64,000 bases of DNA, taken from contig NZ_BHZC01000001.1 in the NCBI RefSeq assembly GCF_003865135.1, forward strand, positions 3,286,001 to 3,350,000, given 5' to 3'. Source of the DNA: Streptomyces chrestomyceticus JCM 4735 (GTDB lineage: Bacteria > Actinomycetota > Actinomycetes > Streptomycetales > Streptomycetaceae). Made by a program: the position numbers and the translations under genes. The notes beneath the pieces are model-generated. The model saw nothing but the letters and a program-made list of their open reading frames with translations, had not been told where the DNA came from and ran no database searches. Positions within the stretch are counted from its first letter, which is position 1; every line of letters starts with the position of its first letter. This document shows positions 7,262 to 17,327 of the stretch, one piece after another.

Positions 7262-9700
7262 GTGACCATCGCGCCAACGGAGCCCGCAGCAGCCGAGCAG
7301 GTCGTGCAGCCCGCGAAGGACACGCAGCCCCGGCAGGGCCCCGGCGGCCAGGCCGCGGACGCCCCCGGCGCCGCCCTGCTGCGCACCCTGACCGACCTCA
7401 CCGTCGACCTGCCCGCCACCGACCCGGGCAAGATCGCCGCCGCCGCGCTGCGCGGCCGCCACCCCGGTTCCGACGAAGCCGAGCTGCGCTCGCTGGCCAT
7501 GGAGGCCGCGGCCGGCCTGATCGGTGACGAGCCGCAGTACTCCAAGCTGGCCGCCCGCCTGCTGACCCGCGCCATCGCGGAGGAGGCGGCCGCGGAGGGG
7601 GCGGTCGCCTTCTCCGCCTCCGTCGCCGTCGGCCACCGCGAGGGCCTGATCGCCGACAGCACGGCGGAGTTCGTCCGCACCCACGCGGCACGTCTGGACG
7701 AGCTGGTGGAGCGCGCCCTGACGGACGGCGCCGACGACCGCTTCGGCTACTTCGGCCTGCGCACCCTGCACTCCCGCTACCTGCTGCGCCACCCGATCTC
7801 CCGCCAGGTGATCGAGACCCCGCAGCACTTCCTGCTGCGGGTGGCCTGCGGCCTGGCCGAGGACCACAGCGAGCGGGCCCTGGCCGACGTCGCCGAGCTG
7901 TACCGCCTGACCAGCACCCTGTCGTACCTGCCCTCCTCGCCCACCCTCTTCAACTCCGGCACCCGGCACCCGCAGATGTCCTCCTGCTACCTGCTGGACT
8001 CCCCGCTGGACGAGCTGGACTCGATCTACGACCGCTACCACCAGGTGGCCCGGCTCTCGAAGCACGCCGGCGGCATCGGCCTGTCGTACTCCCGGGTCCG
8101 CGCCCGCGGCTCGCTGATCCGCGGCACCAACGGCCACTCCAACGGCATCGTGCCGTTCCTGCGCACCCTGGACGCCTCGGTCGCGGCCGTGAACCAGGGC
8201 GGCCGGCGCAAGGGCGCCGCCTGCGTCTACCTGGAGACCTGGCACGCGGACCTGGAGGAGTTCCTGGAGCTGCGCGACAACACGGGCGAGGAGGCCCGGC
8301 GCACCCACAACCTCAACATCGCGCACTGGATCCCCGACGAGTTCATGCGCCGCGTCGAGGCGGACGCCGACTGGTCGCTGTTCTCCCCCAGCGACGCGCC
8401 CGAACTGGTGGACCTGTACGGCGACGAGTTCGACGCCGCGTACCGCAAGGCGGAGGCCGAGGGCCGCTTCGTCAAGCAGGTCCCGGCCCGGGTCCTGTAC
8501 TCGCGGATGATGCGCACCCTCGCGCAGACCGGCAACGGCTGGATGACCTTCAAGGACGCCGCCAACCGCACCGCGAACCAGACCGCCGAGCCCGGCAAGG
8601 TCGTGCACTCCTCGAACCTGTGCACCGAGATCCTGGAGGTCACCGACGACGGCGAGACCGCCGTCTGCAACCTCGGCTCGGTCAACCTCGCCGCCCACCT
8701 GGGTGACAACGGCGAGATGGACTGGGAGAAGCTGGACGCCACGGTCCGTACGGCGGTGACCTTCCTCGACCGCGTGGTGGACATCAACTTCTACCCGACC
8801 GAGCAGGCCGGCACCTCCAACTCCCGCTGGCGCCCTGTGGGCCTGGGCCTGATGGGCCTCCAGGACGTCTTCTTCCGGCTGCGGCTGGGCTTCGACTCGC
8901 CCGAGGCACGGGAGCTGTCCACCCGTATCTCCGAGCGGATCATGCTCGCGGCGTACGAGGCGTCCGCCGACCTCGCCGAACGGCACGGCCCGCACCCGGC
9001 CTGGTCCGCGACCCGTACGGCCCGCGGCGTGCTGCACCCGGACCACTACCCGAACGCCGAGCCACGCTGGGCGGACCGGTGGACGGCGCTGCGCGCCCGT
9101 ATCGCGGCGACCGGTATGCGCAACTCGCTGCTGCTGGCCATCGCGCCGACCGCCACCATCGCGTCCATCGCGGGCGTGTACGAGTGCATCGAGCCGCAGG
9201 TCTCGAACCTGTTCAAGCGCGAGACGCTGTCGGGCGAGTTCCTTCAGGTCAACGCGTACCTGATCGAGGAACTGAAGGCGCTGGGCCTGTGGGACGCGCG
9301 CACCCGTGACGCCCTGCGCGAGGCCAACGGCTCGGTGCAGGACCTGGACTGGATTCCCGCCGAGACCCGCGCGCTGTACCGCACGGCGTGGGAGATCCCG
9401 CAGCGCGCGCTGATCGACATGGCGGCGGACCGTACGCCCTACCTCGACCAGAGCCAGTCGCTGAACCTGTTCATGGCGTCGCCGACCATCGGCAAGCTCA
9501 GCTCGATGTACGCGTACGCCTGGAAGCGCGGCATCAAGACCACCTACTACCTCCGCTCGCGCCCGGCGACCCGTATCGCCCAGTCCGCGCGCGGCACGGG
9601 CGGGGGCGCGCAGACCGCTCCCGTACCCGCCCAGGCGGCCGACCCCGAGGCCGTCGCCTGCTCCCTGGAAAACCCCGAGTCCTGCGAGGCATGCCAGTAA
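7262..9700 (+). CDS. nrdA: Class Ia ribonucleoside-diphosphate reductase, large (alpha) subunit NrdA
   Basis: An 812-residue catalytic subunit that reduces ribonucleoside diphosphates to deoxy forms with NrdB. Catalytic cysteines are in place: SSCYLL (C242), the thiyl-radical site NLCTEI (C454) and AVCNLGSVN (C469). The radical-transfer tyrosine pair is in KTTYYLRSRP, and the tail ends ESCEACQ with the CxxC that is re-reduced by thioredoxin. I see no canonical N-terminal ATP-cone (no RDG motif), unlike E. coli NrdA. GTG 7262 is chosen because GGGAGA sits 7 nt upstream. nrdB follows 2 nt later; control is by the NrdR boxes and the B12 riboswitch. Confidence 0.95.
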   Translation: MTIAPTEPAAAEQVVQPAKDTQPRQGPGGQAADAPGAALLRTLTDLTVDLPATDPGKIAAAALRGRHPGSDEAELRSLAMEAAAGLIGDEPQYSKLAARLLTRAIAEEAAAEGAVAFSASVAVGHREGLIADSTAEFVRTHAARLDELVERALTDGADDRFGYFGLRTLHSRYLLRHPISRQVIETPQHFLLRVACGLAEDHSERALADVAELYRLTSTLSYLPSSPTLFNSGTRHPQMSSCYLLDSPLDELDSIYDRYHQVARLSKHAGGIGLSYSRVRARGSLIRGTNGHSNGIVPFLRTLDASVAAVNQGGRRKGAACVYLETWHADLEEFLELRDNTGEEARRTHNLNIAHWIPDEFMRRVEADADWSLFSPSDAPELVDLYGDEFDAAYRKAEAEGRFVKQVPARVLYSRMMRTLAQTGNGWMTFKDAANRTANQTAEPGKVVHSSNLCTEILEVTDDGETAVCNLGSVNLAAHLGDNGEMDWEKLDATVRTAVTFLDRVVDINFYPTEQAGTSNSRWRPVGLGLMGLQDVFFRLRLGFDSPEARELSTRISERIMLAAYEASADLAERHGPHPAWSATRTARGVLHPDHYPNAEPRWADRWTALRARIAATGMRNSLLLAIAPTATIASIAGVYECIEPQVSNLFKRETLSGEFLQVNAYLIEELKALGLWDARTRDALREANGSVQDLDWIPAETRALYRTAWEIPQRALIDMAADRTPYLDQSQSLNLFMASPTIGKLSSMYAYAWKRGIKTTYYLRSRPATRIAQSARGTGGGAQTAPVPAQAADPEAVACSLENPESCEACQ

Positions 9701-9702
9701 TC

Positions 9703-10767
9703 ATGACCACCATCCCTGAGAAGACCGAGACGTCCGCCGCCGCCTCGCACACCGCCACCACCGGCAGCAAGAACCTGCTCGACCCGGGCTTCGAGCTGAC
9801 CCTGCGCCCGATGCGCTACCCGGACTTCTACGACCGCTACCGCGACGCGATCAAGAACACCTGGACCGTGGAGGAGGTCGACCTCCACTCCGACGTGGCC
9901 GACCTCGCCAAGCTGTCGCCCGGCGAGCAGCACATGATCGGCCGGCTCGTCGCGTTCTTCGCGACCGGCGACTCGATCGTGGCGAACAACCTGGTCCTGA
10001 CGCTGTACAAGCACATCAACTCCCCCGAGGCGCGGCTCTACCTGAGCCGGCAGCTCTTCGAGGAGGCCGTGCACGTCCAGTTCTATCTGACGCTGCTGGA
10101 CACCTACCTGCCCGACCCGGAGGACCGCGCGGCCGCGTTCGCCGCCGTGGAGAACATCCCCTCCATCCGGGAGAAGGCCGAGTTCTGCTTCAAGTGGATG
10201 GATTCGGTCGAGTCCATCGACCGCCTGGAGTCGAAGGCCGACCGCCGCCGCTTCCTGCTGAACCTGATCTGCTTCGCGGCCTGCATCGAGGGGCTCTTCT
10301 TCTACGGCGCCTTCGCGTACGTGTACTGGTTCCGCTCGCGCGGTCTGCTGCACGGCCTGGCGACCGGCACCAACTGGGTGTTCCGCGACGAGACCATGCA
10401 CATGGAGTTCGCGTTCTCGGTCGTGGACACGGTGCGCGAGGAGGAGCCCGACCTCTTCGACGACGAGCTGGAGGGCCAGGTCACCGCCATGCTCAAGGAG
10501 GCCGTCGAGGCCGAGCTGCAGTTCGGCCGTGACCTGTGCGGCGACGGTCTGCCGGGCATGAACACCGAGTCGATGCGCGAGTACCTCCAGTGCGTCGCCG
10601 ACCAGCGCCTGCAGCGCCTCGGGTTCGCGCCGGTGTACGGCTCGGAGAACCCGTTCTCCTTCATGGAGCTGCAGAACGTCCAGGAGCTGACCAACTTCTT
10701 CGAGCGGCGCGCCTCGGCCTACCAGGTCGCCGTCGAGGGTTCGGTCTCCTTCGACGACGAGTTCTGA
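9703..10767 (+). CDS. nrdB: Class Ia ribonucleotide reductase, small (beta) subunit NrdB
   Basis: A 354-residue ferritin-like subunit that houses the diiron-tyrosyl radical cofactor. All ligands can be aligned: D90, E121, H124, E196, E230 and H233, with the radical tyrosine Y128 four residues after H124 (EEAVHVQFY). This marks it as a true class Ia enzyme and not a radical-free class Ic. ATG 9703 is used; an ATG at 9691 overlapping nrdA is also possible but has no better ribosome site. The operon ends at a strong hairpin terminator, so the nrdS regulator gene found third in some Streptomyces nrd operons is absent here. Confidence 0.95.
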   Translation: MTTIPEKTETSAAASHTATTGSKNLLDPGFELTLRPMRYPDFYDRYRDAIKNTWTVEEVDLHSDVADLAKLSPGEQHMIGRLVAFFATGDSIVANNLVLTLYKHINSPEARLYLSRQLFEEAVHVQFYLTLLDTYLPDPEDRAAAFAAVENIPSIREKAEFCFKWMDSVESIDRLESKADRRRFLLNLICFAACIEGLFFYGAFAYVYWFRSRGLLHGLATGTNWVFRDETMHMEFAFSVVDTVREEEPDLFDDELEGQVTAMLKEAVEAELQFGRDLCGDGLPGMNTESMREYLQCVADQRLQRLGFAPVYGSENPFSFMELQNVQELTNFFERRASAYQVAVEGSVSFDDEF

Positions 10768-10787
10768 TCCGTCGGGGTCGAGCCGCC

Positions 10788-10833
10788 GGACGGTGCCGGT
10801 CCACGAGGGCGGACCGGCACCGTCCGTTTCTTT
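10788..10833 (+). terminator. Intrinsic terminator of nrdAB
   Basis: A perfect 15-bp inverted repeat (GGACGGTGCCGGTCC at 10788-10802 and its complement at 10811-10825) with an 8-nt loop is followed by GTTTCTTT. This is the clearest classical terminator on the plus strand in the window. Confidence 0.9.
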
Positions 10834-10923
10834 ATGTCCGACGAATCCGGATCGGATTTGATGAGTCGATGACAACGTGCGGGCGACGGCAACCCTGCCC
10901 CGGCTCGCCTGCTCTCCCCTTGC

Positions 10924-12828
10924 ATGAAGGGCAGCGAGCAACCGAAGAAACGGTTCATCGACTATCCCCGCCAGGGCCGCGCCGGCCGGCGCCGCTGGCT
11001 GCCGTCCTGGAGACAGCAGCTCGGCGCCGCCGCCGTCGGCGCGGCCGGTCTCGCCGGGCTCTTCGTCACCGTCTACGTCCAGGTCGACATCCCGGACGAG
11101 AACGCCGCCTCGCGCCAGGAAGCCACCGTCTACTACTGGGCGGACGGCAGCCAGATGGTGAGCGAGGGCGCCGTCAACCGGCAGAACGTCACCCTCGCCC
11201 AGGTGCCCGACTCCGTCGAACACGCCGTCATCGCCGCCGAGAACGCGAGTTTCTACTCCGATTCCGGTGTCTCGCTCTCCGGGATCGCCCGCGCCGCGGT
11301 GAACATGGCCAAGGGCGAGGAGGCCCAGGGCGGTTCCACCATCACCCAGCAGTTCGTGAAGAACACGTACCTCTCACAGGACCAGACCCTCAAGCGCAAG
11401 GTGAAGGAATTCTTCATCGCGCTCAAGCTGGACAACCGCAAATCCAAGTCCGAGATCCTGCAGGGCTACCTCAACACCAGTTATTTCGGGCGCAATTCGT
11501 TCGGCATCCAGGCCGCCGCGAACGCCTATTACGGCATTCCCGCCAAGAGCCTGGACCCCAGCCAGGGCGCGGCGCTGGCCGCGCTGCTCAAGGGCGCCGA
11601 GCAGTACGATCCGGCGCTGAGCGACGCCAACCACGAGCGGGCGGTGGAGCGTTGGAAGTGGATTCTGGACCGTGAGGTGGCGACCGGCCTGATGAGCCGG
11701 GAGGAACGTGCCCGCTACACCACGTTCCCGGAGCCGCGGAAACCGGTCACACCGACCAGCCAGAAAGGCCAGACCGGCTATCTCGTCGACGCCGCGAAGA
11801 AATACCTCAGGAGCCGTACGGACCTGACCGACCGCGATCTGGCCCGCGGCGGCTACCGCATCCACACCACCTTCGAGAAGGACAAGGTGGCGCTGCTGGC
11901 GAAAGCGGTGGAGGACGAACGGCGCCGCAGCATCGATCCGAAGAAACGTGCCGCCGACGCGTACGTGGAATTCGGTGCCGCGTCCGTACGGCCACGGGAC
12001 GGCGCCGTCGTCGCGCTCTACGGCGGCCCGGACGCGACGAAGCACTTCGCCAACAACGCCGACACCGCGGGCGTACCGGCGGGCTCGGCCTTCAAGCCGT
12101 TCGTGCTGGCCACCGCCCTGCGCGAGGGCAGCACCGAGGCCGCGGAAGCCGTTCCCGGACCCGGCGGCCCGTCACCGGCCGTCGCACTGCCGTCCGCCCT
12201 GTACGAGGGCCTGGTGACCTCCGCCCACCCACCGTTCGTCAGCGCGGGCAAACGCCTCGGGCTGGAGAAGATCCGGGACCTGGCCCTCGACGCGGGCCTG
12301 CACAAGAGCAGCCTGGCCAAGCTGGAGCCGACGTTCCCGCTCGGCACCTCCACGCCCAGCGCCATCCGGCTGGCCGGCGCGTACTCCCTGTTCAGCAACG
12401 ACGGCAACCGGTCCGAGCCGTATTCGGTGACCAAGGTCGTGCACGACGGCAAGCCGCTGCCGGGCCTGGAGCCGCCGGAGCCGCGCCGCGTGCTGACCAC
12501 GGAGGCCGCGCGCAGCGTCACCTTCGCGCTGCGGGCCTTCGCCTGGAAGGCGCTGCCCCAGGAGGCCGTCGCCAAGCTGCCGCAGGGCGTCGCTGCGGGC
12601 GGCACCGGTCCCGCCGACCGCATGCGGTCGGCCTGGTTCATCGGCAACGACGGCGCGCCCCGCGGCGGGCTGACCACCGCCGTCACCGTCTTCCGCGCCC
12701 AGCCGGGGGCGCCGCGGCTGCTGCCCATGGAGGGCGTGGGCGGCGACGCCCGGCTGTTCGGCAACGGGATACCGCCCCGGATCTGGGGCGCGTACGCCAC
12801 CGCGTACGCCGCAGGCACGGCGAAATAA
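10924..12828 (+). CDS. Class A PBP-like peptidoglycan glycosyltransferase with degenerate transpeptidase domain
   Basis: A 634-residue membrane-anchored protein: short basic cytoplasmic start, one membrane helix (about residues 35-57), a GT51 glycosyltransferase domain, then a transpeptidase-like domain. GT51 motifs are present (AAENASFY with the catalytic Glu, GGSTITQQFVKN, the KSEILQGYLN and YFGRNSFGI regions). In the second domain the SxxK motif survives as S388-AFK391, but the SxN position reads SAH and the KTG motif reads AGGTGP, so the Lys is lost. It probably polymerises glycan strands but may not cross-link them. No ribosome site is obvious before 10924. Confidence 0.8.
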   Translation: MKGSEQPKKRFIDYPRQGRAGRRRWLPSWRQQLGAAAVGAAGLAGLFVTVYVQVDIPDENAASRQEATVYYWADGSQMVSEGAVNRQNVTLAQVPDSVEHAVIAAENASFYSDSGVSLSGIARAAVNMAKGEEAQGGSTITQQFVKNTYLSQDQTLKRKVKEFFIALKLDNRKSKSEILQGYLNTSYFGRNSFGIQAAANAYYGIPAKSLDPSQGAALAALLKGAEQYDPALSDANHERAVERWKWILDREVATGLMSREERARYTTFPEPRKPVTPTSQKGQTGYLVDAAKKYLRSRTDLTDRDLARGGYRIHTTFEKDKVALLAKAVEDERRRSIDPKKRAADAYVEFGAASVRPRDGAVVALYGGPDATKHFANNADTAGVPAGSAFKPFVLATALREGSTEAAEAVPGPGGPSPAVALPSALYEGLVTSAHPPFVSAGKRLGLEKIRDLALDAGLHKSSLAKLEPTFPLGTSTPSAIRLAGAYSLFSNDGNRSEPYSVTKVVHDGKPLPGLEPPEPRRVLTTEAARSVTFALRAFAWKALPQEAVAKLPQGVAAGGTGPADRMRSAWFIGNDGAPRGGLTTAVTVFRAQPGAPRLLPMEGVGGDARLFGNGIPPRIWGAYATAYAAGTAK

Positions 12829-12846
12829 ACGGGGCCGGGCCGCGGC

Positions 12847-13488
12847 TCAGTCGTTGGCGACGACGGGGTAGCGCGGCTCGCGCTCGGCCATCTGCTTCAG
12901 CGCGTCCTTGCGGTCGCGCTTGGAGAGCCGGTCGATGTACAGGTAGCCGTACAGGTGGTCGGTCTCGTGCTGGAGGCAGCGCGCGAAGTAGCCGGTGCCC
13001 TGGACCACGATCGGGTTGCCCTCGATGTCCTGGCCGCGGACGACCGCGTAGTCCGGACGGGGCAGCTCCGCGTACGCGCCGGGCACCGACAGGCAGCCCT
13101 CGTTCGAGTCGTCCAGCACCCGCCGCTCGACCGGCAGGTCGTCCAGGACCGGGTTGCAGACCACGCCGACGTGCCGTACGCCCTCGTCGTCCAGGCAGTC
13201 GTAGACGAAGACCTTCAGGTCCACGCCGATCTGGTTGGCGGCCAGGCCCACGCCCTCGGCCGTGCGCTGGCTGGCGAACATGTCGTCGACGAGCTGGGCG
13301 AGCTTGTCGTCGAACTCGGTGACGTCCTTGCACTCCTTGTGCAGCACCGGGTTGCCGACGACGGTGATCGGGCGGGACGTGCCGCGCTCGCGGTGCGCCT
13401 CCTCCCGCTCCGCCGCGCCGGTGACGTCGTCGACGAAGCCCTCCGCCGCCCGCTCCTCGTTGTGGTCAAAAACAGGCTGTTGCGCCAT
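12847..13488 (-). CDS. def: Peptide deformylase
   Basis: A 213-residue metalloenzyme that removes the formyl group from nascent proteins. The three family motifs are intact: [18 protein letters not shown] and QHETDHLYG, giving metal ligands Cys plus H174 and H178 with catalytic E175. A ~40-residue N-terminal extension precedes the core, as in some actinobacterial enzymes. The last motif is QHETDH where QHExDH is standard. It converges with the glycosyltransferase gene, their stops only 18 bp apart. Confidence 0.95.
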   Translation of the reverse strand: MAQQPVFDHNEERAAEGFVDDVTGAAEREEAHRERGTSRPITVVGNPVLHKECKDVTEFDDKLAQLVDDMFASQRTAEGVGLAANQIGVDLKVFVYDCLDDEGVRHVGVVCNPVLDDLPVERRVLDDSNEGCLSVPGAYAELPRPDYAVVRGQDIEGNPIVVQGTGYFARCLQHETDHLYGYLYIDRLSKRDRKDALKQMAEREPRYPVVAND

Positions 13489-13642
13489 GTCCGCCGTACG
13501 CCTTCCTGGAAACCCAAAATCTTCGCCCTCCAGCCTACGCGGGGCGCCCCGCGGGCTCGCGGAGACCGCGTCCGGTTCCGGCCGGGCGCGGTGCCGGGGC
13601 GCGTGGGGCGCCGGGCGCGCGCTGGATGCCGGGCGCCGGCCG

Positions 13643-14629
13643 TCAGCAGACCTCTTCGAGGTCCCGCCACTCCCGGGTGTCCGGGCTGTCCGCGACCCAG
13701 CCGTCCAGCAGGCCGCGCACCAGCCCGGCGGGGGCCGCGATGCCGCACTCGCGCTCCGGCACCCACAGCGAGCCGGAGCCCGCCGTACGGTGGCCCAGCG
13801 GCCCCGGATGGCCCGGTTCGCTGTGGTCGTGCGGGTCCAGGTGCTCGCCCTCGCCCTCGTCGCTGGGCATCCGGCTCTCCGAGCACGTACGGCACAGCAG
13901 GCGTACGGACGACGACCAGTCCTCGGCGGCGAAACCCGCGTCGGCGGCCAGCCGCTCCAGGGCGTCCCGGTCGGCCTCCGTGGCGGCCTCCAGGAGCACC
14001 ACCCAGGTGGGGACCGGCGAGGGCGCCCACAACTCGATCTCGTCGAACACCGGGAAGGACGGGCCGGCCGCGGTCGTCCGCTCGCCGTTCGGCACGCCGT
14101 CGTGCAGCACCACCTCGCCCCAGCGCCGCCCGGAGGACGGCAGCGGGATGGAGAGCACCTCGATCCGGGCCGGGTCCAGCCGGCGGCCCCAGACCACCTC
14201 GGCCTCGCCCTCGGGCGACAGGCGCACGGCGGCGCTGCCCAGCTCCATGCCGACCGGTTCGGCGGACGGCGACCCCTCGCCGGGGACCTTCAGGCCGTAC
14301 GCCTGCCAGGCCCGCCGAGCCAGCGGCCAGTCCTGCAGGGCGGTGGCGGCGATGCCCACGTTCCACCAGTCGGGGGCGCCGGCCTCGCGGTCCAGCAGGG
14401 CGACCGCGCGCAGTCCGGCGGCGCGCGCCTGCTCCCAGTCGTGCCGGAACTTGTGCAGCAGCGCGAGGTTGAACCAGGACTCCGACAGCCACGGCTCCAT
14501 GTCGGCCGCCCGCGTCAGCAGCGCGCCCGCGTCCTCGTAACGGCCGTCACCGATCAGCGTGAAAGCGCGGTCGGTCGCCTGCCGCCACGAGGCGGAGGGC
14601 CGGTGCCGTACCTTGCCGAAGATCTTCAC
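13643..14629 (-). CDS. Tetratricopeptide-repeat protein
   Basis: A 328-residue soluble protein. The first ~120 residues hold TPR-like helices ([46 protein letters not shown] and [22 protein letters not shown], each quoted only in part of its repeat). The remainder is a family-specific domain with a cysteine pair (LLCRTCS) and a C-terminal part rich in D/H. I chose the GTG at 14629 because the protein then begins [19 protein letters not shown], a natural amphipathic start; a longer frame reaches 14713. It may be a scaffold; no enzyme motif is visible. It is not closely spaced with def. Confidence 0.7.
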   Translation of the reverse strand: MKIFGKVRHRPSASWRQATDRAFTLIGDGRYEDAGALLTRAADMEPWLSESWFNLALLHKFRHDWEQARAAGLRAVALLDREAGAPDWWNVGIAATALQDWPLARRAWQAYGLKVPGEGSPSAEPVGMELGSAAVRLSPEGEAEVVWGRRLDPARIEVLSIPLPSSGRRWGEVVLHDGVPNGERTTAAGPSFPVFDEIELWAPSPVPTWVVLLEAATEADRDALERLAADAGFAAEDWSSSVRLLCRTCSESRMPSDEGEGEHLDPHDHSEPGHPGPLGHRTAGSGSLWVPERECGIAAPAGLVRGLLDGWVADSPDTREWRDLEEVC

Positions 14630-15230
14630 GATTCCCGCCTGCTGGTTGCTTCCTGGATACCGCCCCGGACGGAGGCCGGGGGCCGTTCGAGGGCCCACTC
14701 GACAACCTGCCACAGATTGCCGCCGGGCTCAGCCCGGTTGCCGCGCCGTCCGCGGCCCGCCGCCGTCCCCCTCACCGGCTCCTTGCCTTTCGCCGACCCC
14801 CTGAATCCCCGTTCGCGGGGGTTCCTTCGCATCCAACCATGCCCATCTCCGGGGCCGCTCATTACCCATCGGTTCCATGACCTTGCGCGGGCCTTTGCGG
14901 GGATCTGCGCAGGGATCTGTGAGCGGGCCCGCAGGGGATCTGTGCAGGGATCCGCCGTGGACCGGTGCGGGAGTCCGGGAACAGGAGTCTTACGGGGCGA
15001 GGGCTCGTCCCGTAAGGCCGCCGAGGTAGGCGGCAGGGCATACGGAACGGCGGCCTGCCGTACGGGAACGGCGGCCCGGCGTAGGGAAGTTGAGCCCCTG
15101 CGGGCGACCGCCGGGCGGCGGAGCCGCGGCAGTCCGGCGGCGGACGGGCGGCCCGGCGGTGCAAGGGCGGATCAGTGATTCGGGCGGGACGAACCGTCCC
15201 GCCCCTCACCCCTTGGGGTGATACGCCGCG
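14630..15230. other. 600-bp gene-free stretch between the TPR gene and rsrA
   Basis: No reading frame here has a ribosome site with convincing coding character. It holds a short repeat block (14900-14954), a loose inverted repeat (CGGCAGG near 15032 with CCTGCCG near 15054) that might terminate the sigR-rsrA transcript, and several TACGG-rich patches common in Streptomyces intergenic DNA. Confidence 0.4.
14900..14954. repeat. Short GGGATCTG repeats
   Basis: Four copies of GGGATCTG or GGGATCCG start at 14900, 14912, 14935 and 14947, giving spacings of 12, 23 and 12 bp. The pairs share a 12-bp unit GGGATCTGYGCA/G. Function unknown. Confidence 0.6.
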
Positions 15231-15634
15231 CTATTCGGCCCGCGCGGTCTCACCACGCGCGTCGAGCGTGCTGTCCGGACCGGGCCCGGACGCCTGCTCG
15301 GGGGCCTTGGCGGCCGCGGCGGCGCGGGCCGCCGCCTGCTCCTGCTTGGCCTGTTCGAGCACGCTCTGCTCGGGCACGGCCTCGCCCGCGCGGATCAGGT
15401 CGATCCGTCCCATCACCTTCGACCGCAGGTCGACGGGGACGTCGTCATGGCCGCAGCAGCGCTTGACGAGCTTCTTGACGGCCTGCTCCAGCCCGTACTT
15501 CTCCAGGCAGGGCGAGCATTCGTCGAAGTGCTCCTGGAACTTCTCGCACTCACCGGCCGGCATCTCCCGGTCCAGGTACTCGTACAGGTGGTCGAGGACC
15601 TCTGAGCAGTCCTTCTCGTGCGGCTCTCCGCAGC

Positions 15635-15638
<4 letters not shown>
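15231..15638 (-). CDS. rsrA: Zinc-binding anti-sigma factor RsrA (redox sensor of SigR)
   Basis: A 135-residue ZAS-family anti-sigma factor that holds SigR inactive until oxidation forms a disulfide and releases zinc. The diagnostic residues are C11, H37, C41 and C44 (EHFDECSPC), numbered exactly as in the S. coelicolor protein, plus C3, C31 and the C61/C62 pair. The first ~90 residues match the family; the alanine/glutamate-rich tail ([14 protein letters not shown]) extends it beyond the usual ~105 residues. Its ATG overlaps the sigR stop by 4 bp, so sensor and sigma factor are translationally coupled. Confidence 0.95.
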
Positions 15639-16333
<695 letters not shown>

Positions 16334-16495
16334 CTCCTCCAACACCGTGACGGATCCGGACGCGGACCCGCTCGATTCGGAGAATAGACGACGATCCGGT
16401 ATCGCCGCCGCTCCAGCCATGGCGGCCTGGGCGCCCCTCAGGTGTGACCACTGCAGGTCAGCGGCCTGCGGGCGGGCTGGGCAAGCGATTCCCAT
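16334..16495 (-). other. N-terminal extension encoding a SigR' isoform
   Basis: In frame with sigR, 54 extra codons run back to an ATG at 16495 ([15 protein letters not shown]...). In S. coelicolor an induced, unstable SigR' of about 55 extra residues is made from the stress-induced upstream promoter. Here an exact sigma-R promoter lies 53-78 bp before that ATG, so induced transcripts would include this start. The ribosome site (GTGGGG) is weak. Confidence 0.6.
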
Positions 16496-16547
16496 GCGGC
16501 GGACCCCACTTCTTCGAAGATTCCCTCAGCGTTCCTACAACCGGCAC

Positions 16548-16573
16548 AACAGCCGCACCCCGCACGTCATTCC
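16548..16573 (-). promoter_or_regulatory. Sigma-R promoter of sigR-rsrA
   Basis: On the minus strand GGAAT (16573-16569) is followed after exactly 18 bp by GTT (16550-16548), the consensus of SigR promoters. Transcription should start near 16541. This gives the positive feedback loop expected for sigR. Confidence 0.85.
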
Positions 16574-16642
16574 CGCCCGCGGAGCCGCCCCGTGAGCATG
16601 GTCACGGAGCCCGCGGGAACAGGCCACGCGGCCGGGGCACAC

Positions 16643-16671
16643 TTGACAAAACGGCTTGCCGCTTCAGCAAT
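16643..16671 (+). promoter_or_regulatory. Promoter of the XRE-cupin gene, probably leaderless
   Basis: A perfect -35 TTGACA (16643-16648) is followed after 17 bp by AGCAAT (16666-16671). A start point about 7 bp later coincides with the ATG at 16678, and no purine-rich ribosome site is free between them. Confidence 0.5.
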
Positions 16672-16677
16672 GAAGAG

Positions 16678-17271
16678 ATGGACGACAAGGCGTACGAACG
16701 GGTGCTGACGAACGTGGGACCGCGGCTGCGGCGGCTGCGGCAGGACAGAGGGGTCACGCTCACCGCCCTCTCGGAGACGACGGGCATCTCGGTGAGCACC
16801 CTCTCCCGGCTCGAATCGGGCGGCCGCAAGGCCACGCTCGAACTGCTGCTGCCGCTCGCCCAGGCGCATCAGGTGCCGCTGGACGAGCTGGTCGGCGCGC
16901 CGGAGGTGGGCGATCCCCGGGTGCGCGCGGTGCCACAGCGCCGGGCGCACATGACGTTCGTGCCGCTGACCCGGCAGCCCGGCGGGCTCCAGGCGTACAA
17001 GCTGGTCATCGATCCGGTGGCGGGCGAGCCCGACCTGCGCACCCATGAGGGCTACGAGTGGCTGTACGTGCTCTCCGGGCGGCTGCGGCTGCTGCTCGCG
17101 GACCGGGACGTGGTGCTGCGGTCCGGCGAGGCGGCGGAGTTCGACACCCGGCTGCCGCACTGGTTCGGGCCGGCGGGCGGCGAACCGGTGGAGGTGCTCA
17201 GCCTCTTCGGGCGGCAGGGCGAGCGGATGCACGTACGCGCCCGGCCGCGCGGCCGGGACCAGGAGGGCTGA
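16678..17271 (+). CDS. XRE-family helix-turn-helix regulator with C-terminal cupin domain
   Basis: A 197-residue regulator. Residues ~8-62 form an XRE HTH (LRRLRQDRGVTLTALSETTG, then ISVSTLSRLESGGRKATLEL). Residues ~105-180 form a cupin barrel (HEGYEWLYVLSGRLRLLLAD, with a second histidine in LPHWFGP). Such proteins sense a small ligand through the cupin and often control a neighbouring metabolic gene. The ATG at 16678 sits where the transcript is predicted to begin. The convergent neighbour is a hydrolase; no target can be named. Confidence 0.85.
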   Translation: MDDKAYERVLTNVGPRLRRLRQDRGVTLTALSETTGISVSTLSRLESGGRKATLELLLPLAQAHQVPLDELVGAPEVGDPRVRAVPQRRAHMTFVPLTRQPGGLQAYKLVIDPVAGEPDLRTHEGYEWLYVLSGRLRLLLADRDVVLRSGEAAEFDTRLPHWFGPAGGEPVEVLSLFGRQGERMHVRARPRGRDQEG

Positions 17272-17327
17272 GGGCGTACGGGCCGGCTCCCCGCCGGGTC
17301 GGGCGAGCAGTCCGTCCAGGCCGGGGG

